A stretch of 32,038 bases of DNA, from NCBI GenBank assembly GCA_020846875.1, contig JADLDB010000066.1, forward strand, positions 1 to 32,038, in the 5' to 3' direction. The notes below the pieces were generated by a model that worked only from the letters and a program-made list of their open reading frames with translations, was not told the DNA's origin and ran no database searches. This document shows positions 16,721 to 24,071 of the stretch, in pieces. The translations under genes and the position numbers were made by a program. How positions within the stretch are numbered: the first letter of the stretch is position 1; each line of letters begins with the position of its first letter. Origin of the DNA: Myxococcales bacterium. Its GTDB lineage: Bacteria > Myxococcota > Myxococcia > Myxococcales > Myxococcaceae.

Positions 16721-17416
16721 ATGGATCCGACGGCGCCCCAGAAGCAGCGTTCTCCCTGGCTCTATGTGTTGCTCGGCTGCGGCGGGCTGGCTCTGCTGCT
16801 CTGCTTGGGCTTCACCGTCTTCTTCCTGTTCATCGCCAAGAAGGGCAGCGACATGATGGCGGGGATGACCGACCCCACCGTGAAGGAGGAGAACGCGAAG
16901 AAGCAGCTCGGCGGCCTGCCCGAGGGCTACGCGGTGCTGGCCAGCATCAGCGTCTTCGGCCTGATGGACACCACGGTCCTCACGGACAAGACGACGGAGG
17001 ACGGAGGCCTGGCCGAGGGGGCGCGGCTGTTCCAGTACTTCCACGTGATCGGCAACGAGAAGAACAAGGACACCAAGGCCTTCTTCACCGGCGACGGCGA
17101 CGCGAAGGCCCTGCGCAACTCCAACGTCAACCTGCGCGCCGAGGACGTGATCAAGAAGGGCAGCGTCACGGTGGACGGGCGGAAGATCTTCTACGTGGCC
17201 ACCCGCGGTACGATGGACACCGGCGGCACGCGCGTCGAGGGGCTCAACAACGCGGTCCTCTTCGACTGCCCGGGCGAGGCGCTCTTCATGGGCGTGTGGA
17301 GCCAGCCGGATCCGAATCCGCAAGCGAAGGCCGGTGAGCTGGACCTCACGGGCACGGTGGCCGACGAGGCCGAGCTTGCGAAGTTCATCAAGCCCGTCGA
17401 TCCCTGCGGAAAGTGA
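16721..17416 (+). CDS. single-pass membrane hypothetical protein
   Basis: A 231-residue protein that I do not recognise. A short cytoplasmic N-terminus is followed by one strong membrane segment ('WLYVLLGCGGLALLLCLGFT' and on to 'VFFLFIA'), then an extracytoplasmic domain of about 180 residues with the look of a compact alpha/beta fold ('LPEGYAVLASISVFGLMDTT', 'GRKIFYVATRGTMDTGGTR'). It ends with 'PVDPCGK'. The start is an ATG; a GTG three codons earlier is possible. TAAGAC ends 9 bases before the ATG and may be a -10 element, so this gene could begin a second transcript within the array. Seven bases separate its stop from the outer-membrane-like gene. Confidence 0.7.
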   Translation: MDPTAPQKQRSPWLYVLLGCGGLALLLCLGFTVFFLFIAKKGSDMMAGMTDPTVKEENAKKQLGGLPEGYAVLASISVFGLMDTTVLTDKTTEDGGLAEGARLFQYFHVIGNEKNKDTKAFFTGDGDAKALRNSNVNLRAEDVIKKGSVTVDGRKIFYVATRGTMDTGGTRVEGLNNAVLFDCPGEALFMGVWSQPDPNPQAKAGELDLTGTVADEAELAKFIKPVDPCGK

Positions 17417-17423
17417 GCCGGCG

Positions 17424-19115
17424 ATGATCGCGGCGGTGCTGGTGCTGTCCCTCGCAGCGCTCGACGGCGGCGTGGACCAGGCGGAGCAGCCCGCCTCCGA
17501 TCCGGCCGTTCCTGAAGCGGCTGCGGCCGTTGCCGCCGAGCCCGCGGTGGAGCCGGCGGACGCCGGCGTCGCAGACCCGGGCGCCACGAGCGCCGAGGCC
17601 GCGCCCACCGCCGAGAATCGCGACGTGCCGCCCAGGTTCATCAAGGGCGAGCTGTCCACCTACCTGGGGGCCGATCGCCTGGTGGTGCAGAACACGCGGC
17701 TCGGCGTGTCCGCGGGCCTCGACCGCTTTGGCGAGGTCTATTACCTGCTGGTGGAGCCGCTGGTGGATCTGCGCTTCCTCGACGGCGCGCTGGGCGTGGG
17801 CTTCGGCGCGCCCTTGCGGTTCGAGATGGTCAGCCTGGAGACCAACCCCGCCACCGGCGATCCCTACCTGACGCAGAACCTCGGGAGGATCCGCAAGGAG
17901 GACTGGGACTCGTTCCACGACTACGGGCGCCTGCTCAAGTACGTCACCTACGGGAAGAAGGAAGAGCCGCTCTACGTGTCGGTGGGGCAGCGGTACGCCA
18001 CCTCCATCGGCCACGGGGCGATCACCCGCCGCTACTCCCCCAACATCGACATCGACTACCCGCGCGTCTCCGCCGAGGTGGACGCCTACAACCGCTTCGG
18101 CGGCTTCGAGCTGATGGTCAACGACGTGCTGGCCTGGAACCAACTGTCGGGGATCGCCTTCTTGAAGCCCTTCTCCTTCTTCAACCCGCAGAGCGAGCTG
18201 TTGAAGAGCTTCTCCATCGGGCTCTCCGGCGGCCTGGACTGGGCGGCGCCGTACAATCTGGTGGTGGAGAACGGCGTGCGGGTGCTGGACGATCAGAAGC
18301 GGCTGGTCACCGAGAACAAGCCGGTCGGCATCGTGGGCGCGGACGTCGAGTTCAAGGTGATGAAGACGGAGCAGGTCGACTTGAAGCCGTACGTCGACTT
18401 CTCGATGCTGGTGGGCGGGGACTTCGGGCTGACCGGCGGCCTCCTGGGTCGCTTCAACGTGGGCAAGGAGATCGTCAACGCATTCCGCGTGGTGGTGGAG
18501 GCGCGTTACCTGGGTAGCCGCTACGCCCCGAGCTACTTCGACACCTTCTACGAGGTGGATCGCTTCATCTACAAAGAGCTGCCGCGCGTCGATCCGGCGG
18601 TCGCCAACTACGTACCCAAAGGCCGGTACCTGCTGGAGCACGGGCTGGGCGAGCGCTTTGGGTACTACCTCGAGGGCAGCTGGGGCATCCCCGGGGCGGT
18701 GGGCCTGACGCTGGCGTTGCAGGGCGTCTCCAACTCGCGGGCGACGGACTTCGTGGCCCACCTCGAGGTGCCGGTGCTGAGCTTCTTCCAGATCTTCGGC
18801 AGCTATTACCTGCGCGGCGTCGAGTCCTGGAGCGAGCTGGGCTACCAGGCAGATCAGGGCGTCCTGGGGCTGTTCGGAAACAAGGCGGTGGCCTTCGCCG
18901 GCGCGCGCCTGAAGATCCTGCCGTTCCTGTTCCTCAACGGGCGCATGTACAAGACGTTCCGGATGAACGAGGCGCTCCGGCGCTACGACAACCAGTTCGG
19001 CTTCGTGGTCGATCTCGAGATCGGCTACGAGTTCCGCAAGAAGAAGGAGCTGCCGCCGCCTCCGCCGCCCAACGCCTTCGAGGGCAGCGCGCACTCCTCC
19101 TTTGCGTCGCGATGA
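17424..19115 (+). CDS. large outer-membrane beta-barrel-like protein
   Basis: A 563-residue protein with a signal peptide ('MIAAVLVLSLAALDGG'), an Ala/Pro/Glu-rich stretch to about residue 65, then many short alternating segments rich in Tyr, Phe, Gly and Asp, such as 'LGVSAGLDRFGEVYYLLVEP', 'AVAFAGARLKILPFLFLNGR' and 'FGFVVDLEIGYEFRKKKELP'. This is the composition of an outer-membrane barrel. It does not end in the usual aromatic residue: a 'KKKELPPPPPPNAFEGSAHS' tail follows the last strand, which may lie in the periplasm. No specific family is recognised. The start overlaps nothing upstream (7-base gap), and its stop overlaps the YcaO start (ATGA), so production of the two is coupled. The barrel call is from composition alone. 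Confidence 0.72.
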   Translation: MIAAVLVLSLAALDGGVDQAEQPASDPAVPEAAAAVAAEPAVEPADAGVADPGATSAEAAPTAENRDVPPRFIKGELSTYLGADRLVVQNTRLGVSAGLDRFGEVYYLLVEPLVDLRFLDGALGVGFGAPLRFEMVSLETNPATGDPYLTQNLGRIRKEDWDSFHDYGRLLKYVTYGKKEEPLYVSVGQRYATSIGHGAITRRYSPNIDIDYPRVSAEVDAYNRFGGFELMVNDVLAWNQLSGIAFLKPFSFFNPQSELLKSFSIGLSGGLDWAAPYNLVVENGVRVLDDQKRLVTENKPVGIVGADVEFKVMKTEQVDLKPYVDFSMLVGGDFGLTGGLLGRFNVGKEIVNAFRVVVEARYLGSRYAPSYFDTFYEVDRFIYKELPRVDPAVANYVPKGRYLLEHGLGERFGYYLEGSWGIPGAVGLTLALQGVSNSRATDFVAHLEVPVLSFFQIFGSYYLRGVESWSELGYQADQGVLGLFGNKAVAFAGARLKILPFLFLNGRMYKTFRMNEALRRYDNQFGFVVDLEIGYEFRKKKELPPPPPPNAFEGSAHSSFASR

Positions 19116-20086
19116 CCTCCCTCGACGGGCTGGCCAGGCAGTTCGGGGTGACGCGGTTGGCGCGGCTGACGGAGCTCGACCGCTGTGGGGTGGAGGTGGT
19201 GGGGGCCGTGCGCCCACGGGGGCACGTGCTGCAGGTGTCGCAGGGGAAGGGCCTGACGCTCGAGGCGGCACGGTGGAGCGCGCTGATGGAGGCCGTCGAG
19301 CTGGCTGCGGCCGAGTCGCCGGACCCCTCGCGGCTCGTCTTCGGGCCGCCGCCCCAGGAGGCGTTGTGGGTCCCCGGGGACGAGTCCATCGCCTGGGCGC
19401 CCGGTGAGCTGCTGGGGAGCAGCCAGCGGACCTTCGTTCCCGCGGACGCGGTGTACTGCCCTCCTGGCGGGGTGGCGTGGCTGGGCCCGTCGTCGAGCAC
19501 CTGGCGATCGAATGGGCTGGGGGCGCACCCGACGAGCCGGAAGGAAGCCGTGGCGCACGCGGTGCTGGAGGTGGTCGAGCGCGACGCGCTGGCCCGCGTG
19601 CTGCCCCAGGGGTGGACGCCGGCGGCGACGCAGTGGCTGGTGACGCCTCCGCCCCGTCTGGCTGAAGCGCTGGCGCGCAGAGGGTTCGAGCTGTTCGTCT
19701 TCGATCTCACGCCGCGCGGCGAGGCCCTGGCCCTGGCCGGGGCGCTCTTGTTCGACGGGGGCGAGGGGCCGGTGCCGCTCACTGCCGGTTATGCGTGCCG
19801 ACGATCCTTCGAGGAGGCGGCGGTGGCGGCGGTGCTGGAGGCGGCCCAGTCGCGGCTCACGGAGATCCACGGCGCGCGCGAGGACGTGGCGATCGGTCGT
19901 CGTGAGGCCGGCCGGGACCTGCGGGCAGTTTTCTCGCTCGCGAGGCCGGCCCGGGCCCCGCGACGTCGCTTGCGGGGCGAGTGGAGCCGATCCGTGCGCG
20001 CGCCGGTGGCCATCGTCACCCTGCGGGAGGCGCCGTGGGTGGTGAAGGCGGTGAGCGACGAGCTGCTGGTCTCCGAGCTTCTGTGA
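19112..20086 (+). CDS. YcaO-domain protein (ATP-dependent backbone-modifying enzyme)
   Basis: A 324-residue stand-alone YcaO protein. YcaO enzymes use ATP to phosphorylate an amide oxygen and make azolines, amidines or, with TfuA, thioamides. The ATP-site motifs are all present: 'SQGKG' at 43-47, S56-x3-E60-x2-E63 ('WSALMEAVEL'), 'SNGLGAH' with E153-x2-E156-R157 ('VLEVVERDAL'), and E243-x2-Q246-x-R248 ('LEAAQSRLTEIHG'). The C-terminus is 'SELL', without the Pro-rich tail found in azoline-forming YcaO proteins. At 324 residues it is short but complete. The gene is coupled to the outer-membrane-like gene by ATGA overlap. The TfuA gene next door is the basis for predicting thioamidation. The substrate is unknown. 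Confidence 0.9.
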   Translation: MTSLDGLARQFGVTRLARLTELDRCGVEVVGAVRPRGHVLQVSQGKGLTLEAARWSALMEAVELAAAESPDPSRLVFGPPPQEALWVPGDESIAWAPGELLGSSQRTFVPADAVYCPPGGVAWLGPSSSTWRSNGLGAHPTSRKEAVAHAVLEVVERDALARVLPQGWTPAATQWLVTPPPRLAEALARRGFELFVFDLTPRGEALALAGALLFDGGEGPVPLTAGYACRRSFEEAAVAAVLEAAQSRLTEIHGAREDVAIGRREAGRDLRAVFSLARPARAPRRRLRGEWSRSVRAPVAIVTLREAPWVVKAVSDELLVSELL

Positions 20087-20289
20087 TCGCCGTCGCGGGA
20101 TCGCTCTGAGGCGGGTGGGGCCTGGTCGGTGGAGGCGGTGCTCGTCGCGGGCAGCCCCTCGACGCCGCAGTCTGGATCAGCGGGAGTGGGGCCGAGGGGC
20201 TGGCCGCGAGAGGCAGGGCGCGCTGGCACCGCGACAGCACCGCTCCCCGAGGCCGTGTCGTCCGGCGTCGCTCGGGCTAAGCCGTCTTC

Positions 20290-21315
20290 ATGCCTTCCGA
20301 CGTGATCGTCTTCCTGGGCCCTTCCCTCCCGCTGGCCGAGGCCCGTCGCCTCCTCCGCGCCGACTACCGCCCGCCCGCCCGTCAGGGTGACGTCTTCCGC
20401 ACACTCGTCGATCGCCCGCGGGTCATCGCCCTCATCGACGGCGTCTTCGAGTCCGTGCCTGCCGTGTGGCACCACGAACTGCTCGCTGCCCACGCCGCCG
20501 GCGCGCACGTCTTCGGCGCCTCCAGCATGGGCGCCCTGCGCGCGGCCGAGCTTCCCGGCGTGGTCACAGGGGTGGGGGAGATCGCGCGCCGCTTCACCCG
20601 GGGCGAGTGGCAGGACGACGCGCTGGTGGCGCTCCTCCACGCCGGCGCAGATCATTCCTTCCGCCCGATGACGCTGCCGTGGGTCAACGCGTGGGCCACC
20701 GCGCGGACCGCCCGCCAGGCAGGCGTCTTGACGCGGAAGCAGCACGGCGAGCTCCTCGAGGCCGCCTCCTCGCTCTTCTACCAGTCCCGCACCTGGCGCC
20801 GCGTCCTCGAGGCGACCGGCTGGCGCGAGGAGCTGCGCGCGAAGGTGGCGAGCTTCGTCCAGCGTCACGCCGTCGACTTGAAGGCCGATGACGCCCGCGC
20901 CTGTCTCCGTGCGGCGCAGCGCGCCGGCCCGCGCCGCCCACCACGTCCCTTCCACGCCTCCAGCTTCGTGCGGCGGCAGCGCCTCACGCAGACGGCTCCC
21001 CTGCGCGAGTGGCAAGGCCGCCCAGATCGCGCAGCACTGGAAGAACAGGGCACCCGCCGGCTCCTCCTCGCAGGGTTTGCGCGCCTCGCCGGCCTGACCC
21101 CCAGCCCCCAGGCGTTGGCCCGCTGGAGCCGCCGGCTGCCGCCACAGGGACTGGGCGAAGACGAGCGCGCTACCCTCGCGGAAGCCCTGGCCCTGGAGGA
21201 GCTGATCCTCTCGGCGCCGGAGCGCTTCCTCCCGGACGGGCCGTCACGCCTCGAAGGGCTGGCGCTGGAGGCTCGGCTCCTGCGCCGGGATTCACCTGCG
21301 CGCCGCGCGCGTTAG
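20290..21315 (+). CDS. TfuA-like protein, partner of YcaO
   Basis: A 341-residue protein. The TfuA core is in residues 1-135: 'VFLGPSLPLAEARRLL', 'YRPPARQGDVFRTL', 'ALIDGVFESVPAVWHHELL', 'HVFGASSMGALRAAELPG' and 'WQDDALVALLH' are the family's conserved blocks. TfuA proteins work with YcaO, probably delivering sulfur; pairs install thioamides in methyl-coenzyme M reductase and in thioviridamide-type peptides. The remaining 200 residues are a helical, Arg-rich extension that I do not recognise. The 203 bases before it hold no credible gene; I saw no precursor peptide there. TAAGCC ends 6 bases before the ATG. Its TAG stop forms part of a -10-like element for the next gene. Confidence 0.9.
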   Translation: MPSDVIVFLGPSLPLAEARRLLRADYRPPARQGDVFRTLVDRPRVIALIDGVFESVPAVWHHELLAAHAAGAHVFGASSMGALRAAELPGVVTGVGEIARRFTRGEWQDDALVALLHAGADHSFRPMTLPWVNAWATARTARQAGVLTRKQHGELLEAASSLFYQSRTWRRVLEATGWREELRAKVASFVQRHAVDLKADDARACLRAAQRAGPRRPPRPFHASSFVRRQRLTQTAPLREWQGRPDRAALEEQGTRRLLLAGFARLAGLTPSPQALARWSRRLPPQGLGEDERATLAEALALEELILSAPERFLPDGPSRLEGLALEARLLRRDSPARRAR

Positions 21316-21318
21316 ACT
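21291..21318 (+). promoter_or_regulatory. putative promoter of the endonuclease/exonuclease/phosphatase-family gene
   Basis: TTCACC at 21291-21296, 16 bases, then TAGACT at 21313-21318, with 9 bases to the ATG at 21328. The first three bases of the -10-like element are the TfuA stop codon. It again predicts a nearly leaderless transcript. Confidence 0.4.
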
Positions 21319-21327
21319 GTCCAGCGG

Positions 21328-22257
21328 ATGCGCTTGGCGAGTTACAACGTCCGGTACTTCGGACACGGGCTCAAGGGGTTGGCAAGCACCTCGGCCTCGA
21401 AGGCGAGGATCGCGGAGGCGCTGCTGGCGCTCAGCCCCCTGCCTGACGTGGTGGCGCTGCAGGAGGTGGAGACGCGCTCCATTCGCGCCCGGGTGGCGCA
21501 CCGGGGCGTGCACCCGTCGGAGACGCAGCTCGAGGCCTTCCTCCGCCACCTCGGCGGCGAGTTCAAGAAACAGGGCCGGGTGATGCCGTACCGCGCCTGG
21601 TACTTCCCCGCTCACACCTACCAGGTGGGCATGGTGAAGCTGTACACCACCGGCCTGGCGATGCTGGTCAACGCCCAGACGCTGGAGGTGGTGGCCGACA
21701 ACGGCCACAAACCTCACCACATCACCCACCACACCTCCGAGCGCCTCAAGCGGGTGAAGCAGACGCGGATCGCCGCGCACCTGCAGGTGGAGGACGTGAA
21801 GGGTCGTCGCTTCCACGTCTTCAACACGCACCTCTCCCTGCCCACGCCCTGGGCGAGGGAGTTCTGGAGCGAGAAGCAGAAGATGGGCCACGGGAAGAAC
21901 CAGCTCGAGGAGGCGCGCGCGGTGCGGCACTTCATCGAAGACACGGCGAAGTCCGAGCCCTTCCTGCTGGTGGGCGACTTCAACTCGGCGCCCTCCTCGC
22001 CGGTGTACCGCTACCTCTCTGGGCAGTGCCACCTGTTCGGCGCCCAGGAGGTGCTCAGGCAGATCGACGCGCGCCGCCCGGACACCTTCGCCACCGCCGG
22101 CTTCCTCAACCTCCGCATGCACCTCGATCACATCTTCGCGGGCAACCGGGTGAGCTTCGGCGATCTCAACGACACGCACCCCTTCGGCGACGCGGCGGGG
22201 CGCTTCCACGGTCTGTCCGATCACGTCCCGCTGATCACCAGCTTCGACATCGGCTGA
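21328..22257 (+). CDS. endonuclease/exonuclease/phosphatase family protein
   Basis: A 309-residue protein of the metal-dependent EEP superfamily, which includes nucleases and inositol or sphingolipid phosphodiesterases. The conserved blocks are in order: 'RLASYNVRYF' at the N-terminus, 'VVALQEVET' with the metal-binding Glu, 'FHVFNTHLSLP', 'FLLVGDFNSAPSSP' (catalytic Asp and Asn), 'LRMHLDHIFAG' and 'GLSDHVPLITSF' with the catalytic His. There is no signal peptide, so it is probably cytoplasmic. The substrate cannot be read from the motifs. It follows TfuA by 12 bases but may have its own promoter. Its last 37 bases overlap the convergent metallophosphoesterase gene. Confidence 0.9.
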   Translation: MRLASYNVRYFGHGLKGLASTSASKARIAEALLALSPLPDVVALQEVETRSIRARVAHRGVHPSETQLEAFLRHLGGEFKKQGRVMPYRAWYFPAHTYQVGMVKLYTTGLAMLVNAQTLEVVADNGHKPHHITHHTSERLKRVKQTRIAAHLQVEDVKGRRFHVFNTHLSLPTPWAREFWSEKQKMGHGKNQLEEARAVRHFIEDTAKSEPFLLVGDFNSAPSSPVYRYLSGQCHLFGAQEVLRQIDARRPDTFATAGFLNLRMHLDHIFAGNRVSFGDLNDTHPFGDAAGRFHGLSDHVPLITSFDIG

Positions 22258-23288
22258 CGGCGGTCGAGATCGAAGAGCTCGTAGTCCTCCGCCCGGGCGT
22301 GCAGCATGCCGCCGTCGATGAAGTACATCCGTGCGTCGACCTGGCAGCCGAGCTGGTAGCGCACCATGTCCGCCTCGACGCGCAAGCTGCGGATCGGCCC
22401 GTCTACGCTGCCGGGCTCGCACCACGCCGCCAGCTCTTCGCGGCACTTCTTGTCGCGCACGTGGCCCACCGCCTGCGGGAAGTTCGGCGGCAGCCGCCGG
22501 GGATCGAAGCGGCGCCGGGGCGGGCCGTCCAGCTGGCCCGGCTTGGCCAACTTTGGATCCACCGGCCGGTGGAACAACACGCCCCGGCCCTCCCCGCGCT
22601 TCGCGTCGCCGGCCTGGTGGAGGGGCGTCAGATCCAGCGGCCCGTCCTTCCACCTCGCCACCCGATCGTCGAGGAAGGCGTTGAGCGCGTGCGCCGCGCC
22701 GGCCGCGGTGGAGGTGTCCCCGTGGAGCAGGGCCAGGTCGTCCAGCGTGACGCCGGCGTGCACCACCAGCAGGCCCTGGTGCTCGTGGGCGAGGCGAAAG
22801 CGCCGGGTGCGCAGCAACTCGGTCACCAGCACGCGCTGCGCCACCGAGAAGCAGGAGCAGTCGCGCGACAAGAGCTCGGCGGTGGGGAGGAAGGGGTAGC
22901 GCTCGAGCAGCTCGGCCTGGCGCTCGCGATCCACGTTGCCCCGGCGGTAGGCAAGGTCGGCCTGCTGGCGCGCGGCGTCGAAGGCCGAGTCGTCCGCGAA
23001 GTGGCTCAGCTCGCCCACGCGCGCGAGGTCGTGGTTCCCGGCCAGCAGCACCACCTGGTCGGGTGGGTGCGACGCCAGCCAGGAGAGCATCGCCAAGGCG
23101 TCGTCGGTCGCCTCCCGGCGGGCCTCCGGCGGGCCCCAGTCGAAGTGGTCGCCGATGGAGATGAGCAGCACGTCGCCGCGCAGCCGCTCTCCGTCCAGCA
23201 GGTGGTGGGCAGCCAGCACCGCCCGCACGGTGGCGAAGGGCGCCTGGGGGTCGCCGATCGCGACGTGGTGACGAAATGGTCCGGCCAT
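22221..23288 (-). CDS. calcineurin-like metallophosphoesterase
   Basis: A 355-residue protein with the di-metal phosphoesterase motifs: 'VAIGDPQAP' at about 9-17, 'ISIGDHFDWG', 'LLAGNHDLARVGE' and 'LLVVHAGVT'. The family includes protein phosphatases, nucleotide pyrophosphatases and phosphodiesterases; the C-terminal 170 residues, rich in Leu, Asp and Arg, do not reveal the substrate. No export signal is visible. Its ATG is only 27 bases from that of the divergent TauE-like gene. Its 3' end runs 37 bases into the end of the convergent gene, giving a C-terminal tail ('SKLVISGT') read from the antisense of that gene. Confidence 0.9.
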   Translation of the reverse strand: MAGPFRHHVAIGDPQAPFATVRAVLAAHHLLDGERLRGDVLLISIGDHFDWGPPEARREATDDALAMLSWLASHPPDQVVLLAGNHDLARVGELSHFADDSAFDAARQQADLAYRRGNVDRERQAELLERYPFLPTAELLSRDCSCFSVAQRVLVTELLRTRRFRLAHEHQGLLVVHAGVTLDDLALLHGDTSTAAGAAHALNAFLDDRVARWKDGPLDLTPLHQAGDAKRGEGRGVLFHRPVDPKLAKPGQLDGPPRRRFDPRRLPPNFPQAVGHVRDKKCREELAAWCEPGSVDGPIRSLRVEADMVRYQLGCQVDARMYFIDGGMLHARAEDYELFDLDRRQPMSKLVISGT

Positions 23289-23299
23289 GGGTGGTCGAG

Positions 23300-23307
23300 G
23301 TTATACG
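23300..23307. promoter_or_regulatory. near-symmetric -10-like element shared by divergent genes
   Basis: GTTATACG sits in the middle of the 27-base gap between two divergent start codons (23288 minus, 23316 plus). Read forward, TTATAC/TATACG ends 8-9 bases before the plus-strand ATG; read on the minus strand, GTATAA/TATAAC ends about 11-12 bases before the other ATG. A TTGAGC 18 bases from GTATAA on the minus strand (23330-23325) lies within the TauE-like gene. A forward -35 is weak (TGGTCC at 23277). Confidence 0.45.
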
Positions 23308-23315
23308 GCCTGCCG

Positions 23316-24068
23316 ATGACCTTCGCTCAAGGCGCGTTGCTGGTGGGAGCGGCCTTGCTCGGCGGTGCGCTCAACTCCGTGGCCGGAGGGGGCAGCTTCT
23401 TCACCTTCCCGGCGTTGATCCTCAGCGGCACCTCACCGCTCGTGGCGAACGCGACCAGCACCGTGGCGCTGTGGCCGGGCTCGCTGGCCAGCGCGGCGGG
23501 CTACTGGCGCGAGGTGGGGGAGGAAGGCGCGCTGGTCCGGCGGCTCGCGCCCGCCAGCCTCTTCGGCGGCTTCCTCGGCGCGTGGTTGGTCACGCTCACG
23601 CCGGGGCGGACCTTCGAAGCGCTGGTGCCCTTCCTCCTCCTGGTCGCCACCCTGACGTTCACCCTCGGGGAGCGGCTGCGCGCGGCCCTGGCGCGGCGCG
23701 GCCCCCCGTCACAGAGGCTCTTCGTCGCCCTCCAGCTCCTCATCGCGATCTACGGCGGCTACTTCGGTGGAGGGATGGGCCTGATGATGCTGGCCCTCTT
23801 CAGCCTCCTGGGGCCCCGGCACCTGCACGGGATGAACGGCCTCAAGTCGGTGCTGGGAGTGGCCATCAACCTGGCGGCGCTGCTGGTCTTCATCGTGGAC
23901 GGGCTGGTGGACTGGCCGCGGGCCCTGGTGATGACGGCCGCGGCGGTCGTGGGGGGCTACGGGGGCGCCGCCCTGGCCCGCCGCGTCGACGCACTGAAGG
24001 TGAAGCGGGGCGTGGTGGTGCTGGGGTGGCTCATCACCGCCGCCTTCTTCCTCGAGACGTTCAGTTGA
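23316..24068 (+). CDS. TauE/SafE family membrane permease
   Basis: A 250-residue inner-membrane protein with about seven or eight hydrophobic segments. It opens with 'ALLGGALNSVAGGGSFFTFP', and the second half has 'YGGYFGGGMGLMMLALFSLL' followed by 'MNGLKSVLGVAINLAALLVF', the two Gly-rich repeats typical of the TauE/SafE family. Members export or import sulfur-containing anions such as sulfite or sulfoacetate. The specific substrate is not predictable, though sulfur anion transport could in principle relate to the sulfur-using YcaO-TfuA pair 2 kb away; that is only a guess. The stop is 3 bases from that of the convergent acyl-CoA synthetase. Confidence 0.9.
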   Translation: MTFAQGALLVGAALLGGALNSVAGGGSFFTFPALILSGTSPLVANATSTVALWPGSLASAAGYWREVGEEGALVRRLAPASLFGGFLGAWLVTLTPGRTFEALVPFLLLVATLTFTLGERLRAALARRGPPSQRLFVALQLLIAIYGGYFGGGMGLMMLALFSLLGPRHLHGMNGLKSVLGVAINLAALLVFIVDGLVDWPRALVMTAAAVVGGYGGAALARRVDALKVKRGVVVLGWLITAAFFLETFS

Positions 24069-24071
24069 CGG

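Noticed and set aside
20224-20239. sigma-54-like promoter TGGCACC-N4-CAGCA upstream of TfuA
   Set aside because: The -24 part and the spacing fit, but the -12 part has CA for TT. One weak match in GC-rich DNA is not enough.
20115-20390. Possible small peptide (RiPP precursor) between YcaO and TfuA
   Set aside because: The frame is Arg-rich, begins with GTG without a ribosome-binding site, runs into TfuA out of frame, and has no leader-core look. I saw no other credible frame in the 203-base gap.
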